Source: Umezawaea sp036375055 (GTDB lineage Bacteria; Actinomycetota; Actinomycetes; Mycobacteriales; Pseudonocardiaceae). From it: DNA of 64,000 bases. The translations under genes and the position numbers were made by a program. Positions 43,983 through 52,255 of this stretch are shown here, piece after piece. The DNA is taken from contig NZ_DASUSQ010000010.1 of NCBI RefSeq assembly GCF_036375055.1, forward strand, positions 1-64,000, read 5' to 3'. The stretch's first letter is position 1. Every line of letters starts with the position of its first letter. The notes under the pieces were generated by a model that was not told the origin of the DNA, did not search any database, and worked only from the letters and a program-made list of their open reading frames with translations.

Positions 43983-46607
43983 GTGGCCGATGTTTCCGCC
44001 GCTGATGCGCTGGACGCGCGACAACGTGATCCGCACGCGGCAATCGAGATGGGCCGTTCGGCGCTGCGTCGCGCACGAACGGAGGGGGACGCCGAGGAGG
44101 CGTCGCTGGCCGAACGCGCCATCGGGCTGTCGTTCCGGGAACTGCACGACTTCGACGCCGCCGAACGCCACCTGAGGCGATCGATCCGGATCGCGAAAAA
44201 TGCGGATTCGGCGCGGTTGACCGCACTGGCGCGGATGAGCCTGGCGTTCGTGCTGTCCAACACCGGCCGCCACGCCCAGGCGCTGCGCGCGATCACCGCG
44301 GCGCTGCCGGACCTGCACGGGCAGGACGCGGGCAGCGGCCGGACGACCCGCGGGATCGTGCTGCACTACCTGTGCCGCTACGACGAGGCGCTGCGCGAGT
44401 ACAACGCGGCCGTGGAGGTCGTGCGGCGGTTCGACGACCGGCTCACCGAGGCGCGCGTGCTGAACAACCGCGGCCTGCTGCGGGCGTACACCGGTGGTCT
44501 GCGGGCGGCGGACGAGGACTTCGACCGGTCCGCGCTGCTCTACCGGGAGCTGGGGCAGGACCTGGCGGTCGCGGACGTGCGGTGGAACGCGGGCATCTCC
44601 GCGGTCCGGGCGGGCGACATCCCGCGCGCGCTGACGATGTTCGCCGAGGCGGAGCTGGAGTACCGGCGGCTGGAGGTGCCCCGGCCGCTGCTGCTGATCA
44701 ACCGGCTGGAGCTGCTGGTGTCGGTGCCGCTGGTGGAGGAGGCGCGGGCCGCCGCCGACCGGGCGCTGGCCGAGATGAGCGGCCGCAACCTGGTGCTGGG
44801 CCGGTCGGAGGCGCTGTTCTACCGGGCCCGCATCGCCCTGCTGGAGGGCGACCTCGACCAGGCCGTCGAGTTCGCGGCACAGGCGCGCAAGGGGTTCCGG
44901 CGGGAGAAGCGCGAGGTCTGGGAGGCGGGCGCGCGGCACGCGGAGCTGCACGCGGCGTACCTGAGCGGCAGGAGGTCGCGGCGGCTGGGCACGGCGATGG
45001 CGACCGTGGCCGACCGGCTGGAGGGGCTCGGCTGGCGGACACCGGGCCTGGAGGCGCGGGTCGACGCGGCGCTGATCGCCCGCGACCTGGGCGACACCGC
45101 GCTGGCGCGCGAGCACCTGGAGGTCGCGGGCGCGGCCCGGCGTGGCGGCACGGCGGCCAACCGCGCGCAGGGCTGGTACGCCGAGGCGCTGCGCCGGGAG
45201 CTGGACGGCAACACCCGCGGCGCGCAGACGGCGCTGCGGCGGGGACTGGCGCTGCTCGACGAGTACCGGGTGTCCCTCGGCGCGGCGGAGCTGCGGGCGC
45301 TGTCCGGGGCGCAGGGCAAGGAGCTGGCGCTGGCGGGGCTGCGGGGAGCGGTCTCGACCGGGCACGCGGCGAAGGTGCTGAGCTGGGCGGAGAGCTGGCG
45401 GGCGGGCGCGCTGCGGATGACGCCCGCGCGGCCCCCCGAGGACTCGGCGGTGGCCGACGCGCTGGCCGAGCTGCGGGCCGTGACCGCCGACCTGGAGGGC
45501 GCGCTGCTGGCGGGCAGGGCGTCGGGGGCGCTGCGGCAGCGGCAGGTGCGGATGGAGCAGCGGGTCCGCGACCTGAGCCGCCAGGTCAGCGGCGGAGGGG
45601 CGATCCACCGGCCACCCGCCGTGCGGGACCTGGCGTGGGCGCTGGGCGACGCGGCGCTGGTGGAGTACGTGCACCTCGACGACGAGCTGCTCGCGGTCGT
45701 CGTGGCGGGCGGTCGGGCGTCGCTGCACCGCATCGGCGACGTCGAGGGCGCGGTGCGGGAGATCCGGCTGCTGCGCTTCGCGCTGCACCGCATGGTGACG
45801 CTGCCGACGTCGGTCGACCGGTCGCACCTGCGGTCGACCTCCGCGCACGCCGCCCGGCGGCTCGCGGACCGGCTGCTCGCGCCGCTGCGCGGCCGGGTCG
45901 ACGGCCGGGCGCTGGTGATCGCGCCGACCGGTGTGCTCAACGGCCTGCCGTGGTCCGTGCTGCCGGGCAACGAGGGCCGCTCGGTGACCGTGGCCCCGTC
46001 GGCGACGGTGTGGCTGCGGGCGGCCACGCAGTCGCGCGTGCCGCGCCCGTCCGACCGGTCCGTGCTGGCCGCCGGGCCGCGCCTGCCCGCCGCGCCGACC
46101 GAGATCGGCGCCGTCGCCGAGCACGTGCCGGGCGCGCGGGTGCTGGTGGACGGGAGGGCGACCGTGGACGAGGTCGCCGCCGCGATGGACGGCGCGCCCC
46201 TGGCGCACGTGGCCGCGCACGGCTCGTTCCGCGCGGACAACCCGCTGTTCTCCGCGCTGGAGCTGGCCGACGGACCGCTGACCGTCTACGACCTGGAACG
46301 GCTGCGCACCCCGCCCGCGCGGGTGGTGCTGTCGGCGTGCGACTCGGGGATGTCCGCGGTGCGACCGGGGGACGAGCTGATGGGGTTCACCGCCGCGCTC
46401 CTCGGTCTGGGCACGGCGACGCTGATCGCGCCGGTCATGCCCGTGCCGACCGAGATGACCACGCCGCTCATGGTCGACCTGCACCGCAGGCTCGGCGAGG
46501 GCGTGTCGCCGGCCGTGGCCCTCGCCCAGGCCCAGCGGGAGCACTCGGACGGCGGCGACACGGCGTACTCGGCGAGCGTCGGCTTCGTCTGCTTCGGCGC
46601 CGGGTGA
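43983..46607 (+). CDS. TPR-CHAT caspase-like protease
   Basis: 874-aa protein with an N-terminal TPR superhelix (residues 15 to about 480, e.g. LHDFDAAERHLRRSIRIAK and CRYDEALREYNAAVEVVRR) and a C-terminal CHAT domain (about 560-874). The caspase-like catalytic dyad is present: H746 in HVAAHGSF and C786 in VVLSACDSG. The architecture is like separase and the TPR-CHAT protein of the type III-E CRISPR Craspase. No CRISPR or Cas gene is nearby. It is divergent from the subtilase and ECF sigma operon, which suggests a proteolytic signalling module; the substrate is unknown. No secretion signal is seen. Confidence 0.9.
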   Translation: MADVSAADALDARQRDPHAAIEMGRSALRRARTEGDAEEASLAERAIGLSFRELHDFDAAERHLRRSIRIAKNADSARLTALARMSLAFVLSNTGRHAQALRAITAALPDLHGQDAGSGRTTRGIVLHYLCRYDEALREYNAAVEVVRRFDDRLTEARVLNNRGLLRAYTGGLRAADEDFDRSALLYRELGQDLAVADVRWNAGISAVRAGDIPRALTMFAEAELEYRRLEVPRPLLLINRLELLVSVPLVEEARAAADRALAEMSGRNLVLGRSEALFYRARIALLEGDLDQAVEFAAQARKGFRREKREVWEAGARHAELHAAYLSGRRSRRLGTAMATVADRLEGLGWRTPGLEARVDAALIARDLGDTALAREHLEVAGAARRGGTAANRAQGWYAEALRRELDGNTRGAQTALRRGLALLDEYRVSLGAAELRALSGAQGKELALAGLRGAVSTGHAAKVLSWAESWRAGALRMTPARPPEDSAVADALAELRAVTADLEGALLAGRASGALRQRQVRMEQRVRDLSRQVSGGGAIHRPPAVRDLAWALGDAALVEYVHLDDELLAVVVAGGRASLHRIGDVEGAVREIRLLRFALHRMVTLPTSVDRSHLRSTSAHAARRLADRLLAPLRGRVDGRALVIAPTGVLNGLPWSVLPGNEGRSVTVAPSATVWLRAATQSRVPRPSDRSVLAAGPRLPAAPTEIGAVAEHVPGARVLVDGRATVDEVAAAMDGAPLAHVAAHGSFRADNPLFSALELADGPLTVYDLERLRTPPARVVLSACDSGMSAVRPGDELMGFTAALLGLGTATLIAPVMPVPTEMTTPLMVDLHRRLGEGVSPAVALAQAQREHSDGGDTAYSASVGFVCFGAG

Positions 46608-46611
46608 GCGC

Positions 46612-46617
46612 TAGCGT
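46612..46617 (+). promoter_or_regulatory. -10 box for the leaderless deaminase gene
   Basis: TAGCGT is six bases before the ATG at 46624 and six bases after the CHAT stop, so the deaminase probably has its own start. Confidence 0.5.
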
Positions 46618-46623
46618 GGGCCG

Positions 46624-47079
46624 ATGGACGCACAGGAGATGCTCGCGGTAGCCGTCGAGGAGGCCAGGGCGGGGCTCGCGGAGGGCGGGATCCCGATCGG
46701 CGCGGCGCTGTTCGACGCGCACGGGACGCTGCTCGGCCGCGGTCACAACCGGAGGGTGCAGGACGGCGACGCGTCCACGCACGGCGAGACGGCCGCGTTC
46801 CGCAACGCGGGGCGGCGGGCGAGCTACCGCGACACGATCATGGTCACGACGCTGTCGCCGTGCTGGTACTGCAGCGGGCTGGTGCGCCAGTTCGGCATCC
46901 CGCGCGTCGTGATCGGCGAGGCGACCACGTTCTCCGGCGGCCACGACTGGCTCGCCGAGCACGGCGTCGACATCGCTGTCCTGGACGACCCGGAGTGCGT
47001 GGCGCTGATGACGGACTTCATCGAGAAGCGGCCCGAGCTGTGGTTCGAGGACATCGGCGAGGACGGCGGGACGGGCTGA
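46624..47079 (+). CDS. Cytosine deaminase-like enzyme, yeast Fcy1 type
   Basis: 151-aa zinc-dependent deaminase. Zinc ligands and proton shuttle are H53 and E55 (HGETAAF) with C80 and C83 (SPCWYC). The HGE rather than HAE motif, the THGETAAFRNAGR block and the C-terminal WFEDIGE motif all resemble yeast cytosine deaminase Fcy1 rather than bacterial CodA or tRNA deaminase TadA. It would convert cytosine to uracil in pyrimidine salvage. It is 16 bp after the CHAT gene and on the same strand. Confidence 0.88.
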   Translation: MDAQEMLAVAVEEARAGLAEGGIPIGAALFDAHGTLLGRGHNRRVQDGDASTHGETAAFRNAGRRASYRDTIMVTTLSPCWYCSGLVRQFGIPRVVIGEATTFSGGHDWLAEHGVDIAVLDDPECVALMTDFIEKRPELWFEDIGEDGGTG

Positions 47080-47149
47080 AACACCCCGTAACACGCCGCG
47101 TCGCGGCACGACACGTTCCGGACACGTGCCCTGGTGAAGATCACCCGGC

Positions 47150-47488
47150 ATGTGGAGATGGCACGGTGGGGAACTGCTGCTGGACGAGGGCGTGGTGGCG
47201 GTCGAGGTGCCCGCCGGGTGGGCGGGGGAGGTGAGTCACCAGCTCACGTTCGCGGGGCCTCTCGGGCCGATCCTGGCGGCGGCGCGGTCCCGCTGGCTGT
47301 TCCTCGCGGACCCCGAGCCGGAGCCGCGGCAGCGCTACGTCCTGCCGCCCGCGGTGCGCTGCTGGGACGGGCCGCGGCGGATCGAGACCGGCGCGGCGCG
47401 CTGGGTGGTCGAGCCGGGGCGCAGCGCACTGCCCACGGTGGGGGCGGTGCGCTGCGCCATCCGGACGGTCAGGCGCTCGCTGGTCTAG
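47150..47488 (+). CDS. Hypothetical protein, 112 aa
   Basis: Short soluble protein beginning MWRWHGGELLLDEGVVAVEV, with no known motif and mixed alpha/beta character (SRWLFLADPEPEPRQRYVLPP). The ATG at 47150 has no strong RBS. Its stop overlaps the end of the convergent STAS gene by four bases. A role cannot be assigned; the reading frame shows ordinary amino-acid composition, unlike antisense frames in this DNA. Confidence 0.55.
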   Translation: MWRWHGGELLLDEGVVAVEVPAGWAGEVSHQLTFAGPLGPILAAARSRWLFLADPEPEPRQRYVLPPAVRCWDGPRRIETGAARWVVEPGRSALPTVGAVRCAIRTVRRSLV

Positions 47489-47877
47489 CGCGAGTGCTTC
47501 GCAGCGGCCTCTTCGACGCTGCTGACCAGCGTGAACACGGAATCGAGGCCGGTGGCCTCGATCGGCCGCAGTGCGGCGCGGCTGGACGCGACGACGATGA
47601 ACGCGATGCCGAGCTCGGACGCCCGCTGCTGGCCGACGACCAGCGCCTCCAGTCCGGCCGAGCCGAGGAAGCGCACACCACCGAGGTCGACGACCACGGT
47701 CCTGTTGCCCTCGGTCAACTGGTCCTGCAGCGGCAGGGCGAGCTCCTGGGCACTCGTCGTGTCCAGCTCGCCGGACACGTGCAGCACCACCATTCCGGGC
47801 TCCGCGCTGTTCAGCCGCACAGAAGCCAGGACGGCGGGCTGAGGCGCGGTCGCTCCCGTCGCTGTGGGGTCGGGCAC
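47485..47877 (-). CDS. STAS-domain anti-sigma factor antagonist
   Basis: 130-aa SpoIIAA/RsbV-like protein. The conserved phosphorylation site is S73 in FLGSAGLEAL, after VVVDLGGVRF. When unphosphorylated, such proteins bind RsbW-type kinases and free their sigma factor. The closest possible partners in the window are the UsfX/SigF genes 5 kb away, though UsfX here looks unable to bind ATP. The gene is monocistronic. Confidence 0.9.
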   Translation of the reverse strand: MPDPTATGATAPQPAVLASVRLNSAEPGMVVLHVSGELDTTSAQELALPLQDQLTEGNRTVVVDLGGVRFLGSAGLEALVVGQQRASELGIAFIVVASSRAALRPIEATGLDSVFTLVSSVEEAAAKHSR

Positions 47878-47954
47878 ACCGGTCTCCTCTCAGTTCGGGC
47901 TGCCGGTTCCGGCAGTCCACCTACGGTAGACCCGCTGGAGGCGGGTGGTCATCC

Positions 47955-49037
47955 CTAGTCCAGGGTCCACGAGACCAACTGGTCCACCAGCGTTCGCGGG
48001 TCGCTGTCGCGCCGGAGCGCCGCGCGCTGCCTCGTGGCCGCGGAACCGTTGGCGCGCAACCACGCCAGGTGCTCTTCCACAGTGGACAGCTGACCCGTCC
48101 GGCGCAGCGCGTCCGCCGTGTGGGCGACGAGCCGCGCCGCCTGGTCGTGCGCGGGCACCAGCTCGCCGGTGCGGGTGTCGACGCCCCGCCCGTCGATGCC
48201 GTCCCGCGCCGCGCGCCACGTCGCCGCCCGGAGCAGCACCGGGTCCACCGGCTCGTCCCGCGGGGGGTTCTCCGCGGCGGTCATCGCGAGCGCCCTGACC
48301 AGCTCGGCGAACACGGCGACCTCCCGCACGGTCAGCGGCAGGTCTGCGACCCTGACCTCCACGGTCGGGTGGTTGGCGGACGGGCGGATGTCCCAGTACA
48401 CCATCCCCTTGTCCAGCAGCGCGCCCGAGGCGATCAGGGCCCGCACCAGCCGCTCGTAGTGCGCGGCCGACTCGAAGTGCGGCGGCGCGCCCGCTCCCGG
48501 CCACCTCGACCAGATCATCGCGCGCCAGCTCGCGTAGCCGGTGTCCTCGGTGTCCATGACGGGCGAGTTCACCGTCAGGGCGAGCAGCGTCGGCAGCCAC
48601 GGCCGGATCGCGTTCGAGATCGTGATCGCCGTGTCCGCGTCCGGCACGCCGACGTGCACGTGGCACCCGCACACGCCCTGGCCGCCCAGGAGCTTGCGGT
48701 GCGAGGCCTCCATCAGCCGGTAGCGGGGGTCGTCGGACTCCGGCGGCGGGCCCGCCTTCCCGAGCGGCGGGATCGCCGAGGCCATGAGCAGGCAGCCCGC
48801 GGACTTCGCGGCCTTCGCGAGGTGCTCACGCCCGGCGCGGATCTGGTCGAGCAGCTCGCCAGGCGTCTCGCAGACCGGTGTGGCAACCTCGATCTGGAAC
48901 GGGGTCAGCTCGCGCTGCACGTCGAAGGTGTCACCGGCCTGGGCCACCACCTCGGGCGCGAGGGGCACCGGACGTCGAGACACGGGGTCCACCAGGAAGA
49001 GTTCCTGTTCGACACCGACGGTCCAAAGGGGGGTCAT
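47955..49037 (-). CDS. Glutamate-cysteine ligase 2 family (YbdK-like)
   Basis: 360-aa carboxylate-amine ligase of the GCS2 family. It starts MTPLWTVGVEQELFLVDP (the GVEQE motif binds Mg-ATP) and includes CGCHVHVGVPD, a family hallmark, and PTVEVRVADLPLT. Such proteins show weak gamma-glutamylcysteine synthetase activity; actinobacteria usually make mycothiol instead, so the real product may be another amide. It is divergent from the topoisomerase gene across 78 bp. Confidence 0.9.
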   Translation of the reverse strand: MTPLWTVGVEQELFLVDPVSRRPVPLAPEVVAQAGDTFDVQRELTPFQIEVATPVCETPGELLDQIRAGREHLAKAAKSAGCLLMASAIPPLGKAGPPPESDDPRYRLMEASHRKLLGGQGVCGCHVHVGVPDADTAITISNAIRPWLPTLLALTVNSPVMDTEDTGYASWRAMIWSRWPGAGAPPHFESAAHYERLVRALIASGALLDKGMVYWDIRPSANHPTVEVRVADLPLTVREVAVFAELVRALAMTAAENPPRDEPVDPVLLRAATWRAARDGIDGRGVDTRTGELVPAHDQAARLVAHTADALRRTGQLSTVEEHLAWLRANGSAATRQRAALRRDSDPRTLVDQLVSWTLD

Positions 49038-49115
49038 GGTTGCCTGTACCCGTTCGGGTGGACCGCCAACCCCCGATCCGGGTTTGGATCCCGCACGGGT
49101 GGGCACAGGTCGATC

Positions 49116-50117
49116 ATGAGACTCCGGCGCAGCGACGTGACCGGTCCCGGCTGGCGGCGGGCCAGGCGCGGTCGCGGTTTCACCTACACCGACCAGGCGG
49201 GTGCGACCGTCGCCGCCGACGCCCGCGAGCGCGTCACGTCGCTGGCGATCCCGCCCGCGTGGCGGGACGTGTGGATCTCCCCGCACCCCAACGGGCACAT
49301 CCAGGCGGTGGGCACCGACGACGCAGGCCGGCGGCAGTACCTCTACCACCCCGCGTGGCGGGAGCAGCAGGACGCGGAGAAGCACGCGAGGGTGCTGGAG
49401 CTGGCGCCCGCGCTGCCCGCGTTCCGCGAGGAGGTGGCCCGTGCCATGGGCGGTTCCGGGTTGGGGCGCGACCGGGTGCTGGCGGTCGCGCTGCACCTGC
49501 TGGACCGGGGGATCTTCCGGGTCGGTGGGGAGAGCTACCAGCAGGACAACGGGTCGCACGGCGTCGCCACGCTGCTGCGGTCGCACGTCGCGGTGCGGAA
49601 GGACGTGGTGGAGTTCCGCTACCCGGCCAAGAGCGGCGTCGAGTTCGCGCGGTGCCTGGAGGATTCCGCGTTGGCCGCTGTCGTCCGGTCGTTGCGGAGG
49701 TCCCGGTCGGGGTCGGACCGGTTGCTGGTGCACCGGAGCGGGCGGGACTGGTGCGAGGTGCGGTCGGACGACGTGAACGAGCGGTTCAAGGAGATGGTGG
49801 GGGAGGGGTACTCGGTCAAGGACCTCCGCACGTGGCACGCGACGGTGTTGGCCGCTGTGGCGTTCGGGCGGGTGGAGAGGCCGGGGTCCGGGCGGGGGGT
49901 GGCCAGGGTGGAGGCGGCCGTGATGCGGGAAGTGGCCGAGGAGCTGGGGAACACGGCCGCCGTGGCTCGGAAGTCCTATGTGGATCCTCGGGTGGTGGAG
50001 GGGTTCGAGGAGGGGCGGACCGTGGGGGACGTCGTGCGGGAGGTTGGTGGGGAGTGGGAGACGGGGGAGGGGCGGAGTGCGGTGGAGAGGGCTGTGGTGC
50101 GGTTGTTGAAGGGGTGA
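49116..50117 (+). CDS. Poxvirus-type DNA topoisomerase IB
   Basis: 333-aa bacterial type IB topoisomerase. The N-terminal domain is the small topoisomerase I beta-sheet domain (RGFTYTDQAGATV, IPPAWRDVWISPHPNGHIQA). The C-terminal catalytic domain has RVGGESYQQDNGSHGVATL, KDLRTWHAT and the nucleophile Y288 in ARKSYVDPRV. It relaxes supercoils by a 3'-phosphotyrosyl link. The start ATG 49116 is preceded by GGGTGGGCACAGG. A 25-bp repeat array follows about 100 bp downstream. Confidence 0.93.
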   Translation: MRLRRSDVTGPGWRRARRGRGFTYTDQAGATVAADARERVTSLAIPPAWRDVWISPHPNGHIQAVGTDDAGRRQYLYHPAWREQQDAEKHARVLELAPALPAFREEVARAMGGSGLGRDRVLAVALHLLDRGIFRVGGESYQQDNGSHGVATLLRSHVAVRKDVVEFRYPAKSGVEFARCLEDSALAAVVRSLRRSRSGSDRLLVHRSGRDWCEVRSDDVNERFKEMVGEGYSVKDLRTWHATVLAAVAFGRVERPGSGRGVARVEAAVMREVAEELGNTAAVARKSYVDPRVVEGFEEGRTVGDVVREVGGEWETGEGRSAVERAVVRLLKG

Positions 50118-50224
50118 GGTTGTCGGGTGGTGCGGCTGCTGGTCCCGTCGGGTCGGGGTGAGGTGGTCCGTCGGGTCGCGCGGCTGCCGGGTCGGGGTGG
50201 TGCTGGTCCTCGGGGATGGGGTAG

Positions 50225-50520
50225 CTGCTGGTCCCGTCGGATGGGGTAGCTGCTGGTCCCGTTGGATGGGGTGGCTGCCGGTCCTGTCGGAGGGCGGTGC
50301 TGCTGGGTCTGTCGGTCGGGGTGGCTGCTGGTCCCGTTGGATGGGGTGGCTGCCGGTCCTGTCGGATGGCGGTGCTGCTGGGTCTGTCGGTCGGGGTGGC
50401 TGCTGGTCCCGTTGGATGGGGTGGCTGCCGGTCCTGTCGGAGGGCGGTGCTGCTGGGTCTGTCGGTCGGGGTGGCTGCCGGTCCCGTTGGACGGGGTGGC
50501 CGCTGGTTCCAGCGGGGTGG
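50225..50520 (+). repeat. 25-bp minisatellite with a 75-bp higher-order period
   Basis: Eleven consecutive 25-bp units of the type CTGCTGGTCCCGTNGG-ATGGGGTGG fill 50225-50499, with a shorter unit to 50520. Within 50250-50474 three units form a 75-bp block present three times almost perfectly (one T/G change in the middle block). Looser related sequence extends back to about 50130. Frames through it are open only because of base composition. No spacer-repeat alternation is present, so it is not a CRISPR array. Confidence 0.9.
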
Positions 50521-50632
50521 CCGATTTGACTCGGGGGCCCCTCGGTTCGCCCCTTGATCGGGCTTGCGGGCAGAGGCGGTGGCCTGCCCGATCCACCAGC
50601 GCAAGGGGCAAATCCCCCGAGTAGAATCGGCC
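50519..50632. repeat. 114-bp imperfect inverted repeat
   Basis: Arms GGCCGATTTGACTCGGGGG (50519-50537) and 50614-50632 match at 17 of 19 positions. Inside them GCCCCTTGATCGGGC (50549-50563) pairs partly with GCCCGATC (50586-50593) and AAGGGGC (50603-50609). It could be a small non-autonomous mobile element, a structured RNA or a large terminator. Nothing else is seen between it and the gene at 50712. Confidence 0.65.
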
Positions 50633-50711
50633 ACGGTTTCGGGCAGTGGTCTCGATTTCGTTGTGGGGCGGGTCTTCTCGCGTCTTGCGTGCGTTGTGGT
50701 TCTGGACTGCT

Positions 50712-51713
50712 TCAGTCGCGCAGTAGTGCGCCTACGTCCTCGTGCAGGTTGAGGCGGTCGCCCACCAGGACTATGTCCGCGTGCGTGGCCACTGCCGCGT
50801 GGGGGAGTACTTCGTCTGCTCGTTGTTTGATCAAGCCCGTGTGCGGGGTCGCGGAGATCTGGTTGCCTGCCGGGTCCACCCACAGTGTTCGTTCGCCCAC
50901 CACCGTGTCGCTGAGCAGCAGCGTGTCCACCGCGCCCGCGCTCAGTGCCGCCGAGACGGCTCGCAGGCCGTGCACCGCTGTGCCCGTCAGGCGGCTCGAC
51001 TCGTCGCGGAAGCGGTCGACGATGGTCCTGTGCTGGTCGTGGTTGCGGCGGCTGGCCAGGTGGTGGACGACGTTGTCCAGGTTCGTGTTGCCGGAGCGGG
51101 GAGTGGCTTCGACCTCCACGATGATGTGGTTGTGGCCCGCCGGCAGGGCGTTCCTGAGGGTGCGGCGTGCGCGCAGCGGGCCCGCGAGGATCAGCAGCGG
51201 GGCGTGCAGCCAGGTCACCAGGCGGATCGCTTCCTCCGTGATGTCCGACAGTTCGGCCGCTCGCAGGCGTTCGCCGGTCGGGGGGATCCTGCCGCCCACG
51301 GTGGCCACCGCGACCGAGCGGCCGGAGTGGTCGACGCCTCTGAGGTCCGCTCCCAGGTGGTCCAGGTGCACGATCACGTGGGGGACCATCGGTTCCGCCA
51401 GGTCCACCAGGGGCAGCAGGTACGGGAGGGGGGAGAGTCGGGCCGTGTAGCCGTTCGGGGGGAGGGGGAGGTAGCGGTCCAGCACGATGCCGTCGTCGGC
51501 GATGATCAGGGCCCGGCCCGCCAAGCCCTGCGGGGTGGGGGTGGTCAGGACGGCTTCCGCGAGGACCGCGAGGGTCTGGTCGGTCGCGGACTGCGCTTCC
51601 AGTTGGTCTCGCATGGCGCGCCAGCGCAGGTCGACCAGGCTCGACGCGTCGTAGTACACGGAGGTGAACGGTCCGCTGCCGTGGACCAGTCCTCGTAGAT
51701 CTCCGGTGTCCAT
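50712..51713 (-). CDS. Rv2629/Balon-like eRF1-family ribosome factor
   Basis: 333-aa protein that follows M. tuberculosis Rv2629 from end to end: LRGLVHGSGPFTSVYYDAS at the N-terminus, GLAGRALIIADDGIVLDRYLP, LLPLVDLAEPMVPHVIVHLDHLGADL, TEEAIR, AGAVDTLLLSDT and a final DVGALLRD. The family belongs to bacterial relatives of eukaryotic release factor eRF1, which includes the hibernation factor Balon. It may bind the ribosomal A site in dormancy; this is inferred. A GGGTAC box in SigF-type spacing lies upstream. Confidence 0.87.
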   Translation of the reverse strand: MDTGDLRGLVHGSGPFTSVYYDASSLVDLRWRAMRDQLEAQSATDQTLAVLAEAVLTTPTPQGLAGRALIIADDGIVLDRYLPLPPNGYTARLSPLPYLLPLVDLAEPMVPHVIVHLDHLGADLRGVDHSGRSVAVATVGGRIPPTGERLRAAELSDITEEAIRLVTWLHAPLLILAGPLRARRTLRNALPAGHNHIIVEVEATPRSGNTNLDNVVHHLASRRNHDQHRTIVDRFRDESSRLTGTAVHGLRAVSAALSAGAVDTLLLSDTVVGERTLWVDPAGNQISATPHTGLIKQRADEVLPHAAVATHADIVLVGDRLNLHEDVGALLRD

Positions 51714-51745
51714 GGCGGTGCTCCTCAGATCGGTTCCCGTGTGAG

Positions 51746-51769
51746 GTACCCCGCGGGGTGGGTGTTCAC
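51746..51769 (-). promoter_or_regulatory. Possible SigF-type promoter of the Rv2629-like gene
   Basis: On the minus strand GTGA (51766-51769), 14 bases, then GGGTAC (51746-51751), 33 bases before the ATG. This resembles the SigB/SigF consensus GTTT-N14-16-GGGTAT. The -35 is a weak match and overlaps the end of the DUF4383 gene. Confidence 0.4.
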
Positions 51770-52206
51770 GCTTCGTGATGGCGCTTGAGCTGTTCCACGC
51801 GCACGCAGGCCTGGGCGATCACCACGGCGGCGAACCCTATCGCCAGGTGGACGAACCCGGCCGCGCTGTTGGCGTTGAACGGGCCGGTGCCCGCGACCTC
51901 GCCCGAGGGGGCGCCGATCGCGAACACGACCAGGTACACCGGTGCCATGAGGGCGCCGAACACGCGCGCCGAGCGGGGGCGCCAGCACATGGTGGTGCCG
52001 ATCAGGCCGGTGATCAGGTAGATGGTGTTCTGCAAGGGGTTCACGCGCAGGCCGAGCACGTAGTCGGGGCCGGCGCCGGTGAAGTCGTCGAAGCCCGTGA
52101 CGGCGAAGCCCGCCAGGCCGAACAGCAGCAGCAGGACGCTGAGCCCCAGGGCCGCGCGCTGCGGCCACGCCAACTCGGTCAACCGGGAGTCCGCCACGGC
52201 CACCAC
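51766..52206 (-). CDS. DUF4383 membrane protein
   Basis: 146-aa protein with four predicted membrane spans (LGLSVLLLLFGLAGFAVTG, IYLITGLIGTTMC, VFGALMAPVYLVVFAIG, AAGFVHLAIGFAAVVIA) and the family motif NPLQNTIYLITG. DUF4383 proteins are common in actinobacteria near stress sigma factors; function unknown. It lies 50 bp downstream of sigF on the same strand and may belong to that operon. Start taken at GTG 52206; GTG 52203 is adjacent. Confidence 0.85.
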   Translation of the reverse strand: MVAVADSRLTELAWPQRAALGLSVLLLLFGLAGFAVTGFDDFTGAGPDYVLGLRVNPLQNTIYLITGLIGTTMCWRPRSARVFGALMAPVYLVVFAIGAPSGEVAGTGPFNANSAAGFVHLAIGFAAVVIAQACVRVEQLKRHHEA

Positions 52207-52255
52207 CCCATCCTGGAGGAGAACCCCAGTCCTACCACCAGGGGACCACCAGCGC

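Noticed and set aside
43959..46544. 861-codon minus-strand frame over the CHAT gene
   Set aside because: The plus frame carries TPRs and an intact CHAT dyad; the minus frame is an Arg/Pro/Gln/His-rich shadow.
50225..50520. CRISPR array
   Set aside because: Units abut one another with no unique spacers, and no cas genes are in the window.
50545..50635. Possible tRNA or tRNA fragment in the inverted repeat
   Set aside because: A GGTTCG-like word occurs, but no acceptor stem, anticodon arm or CCA-adjacent structure can be formed.
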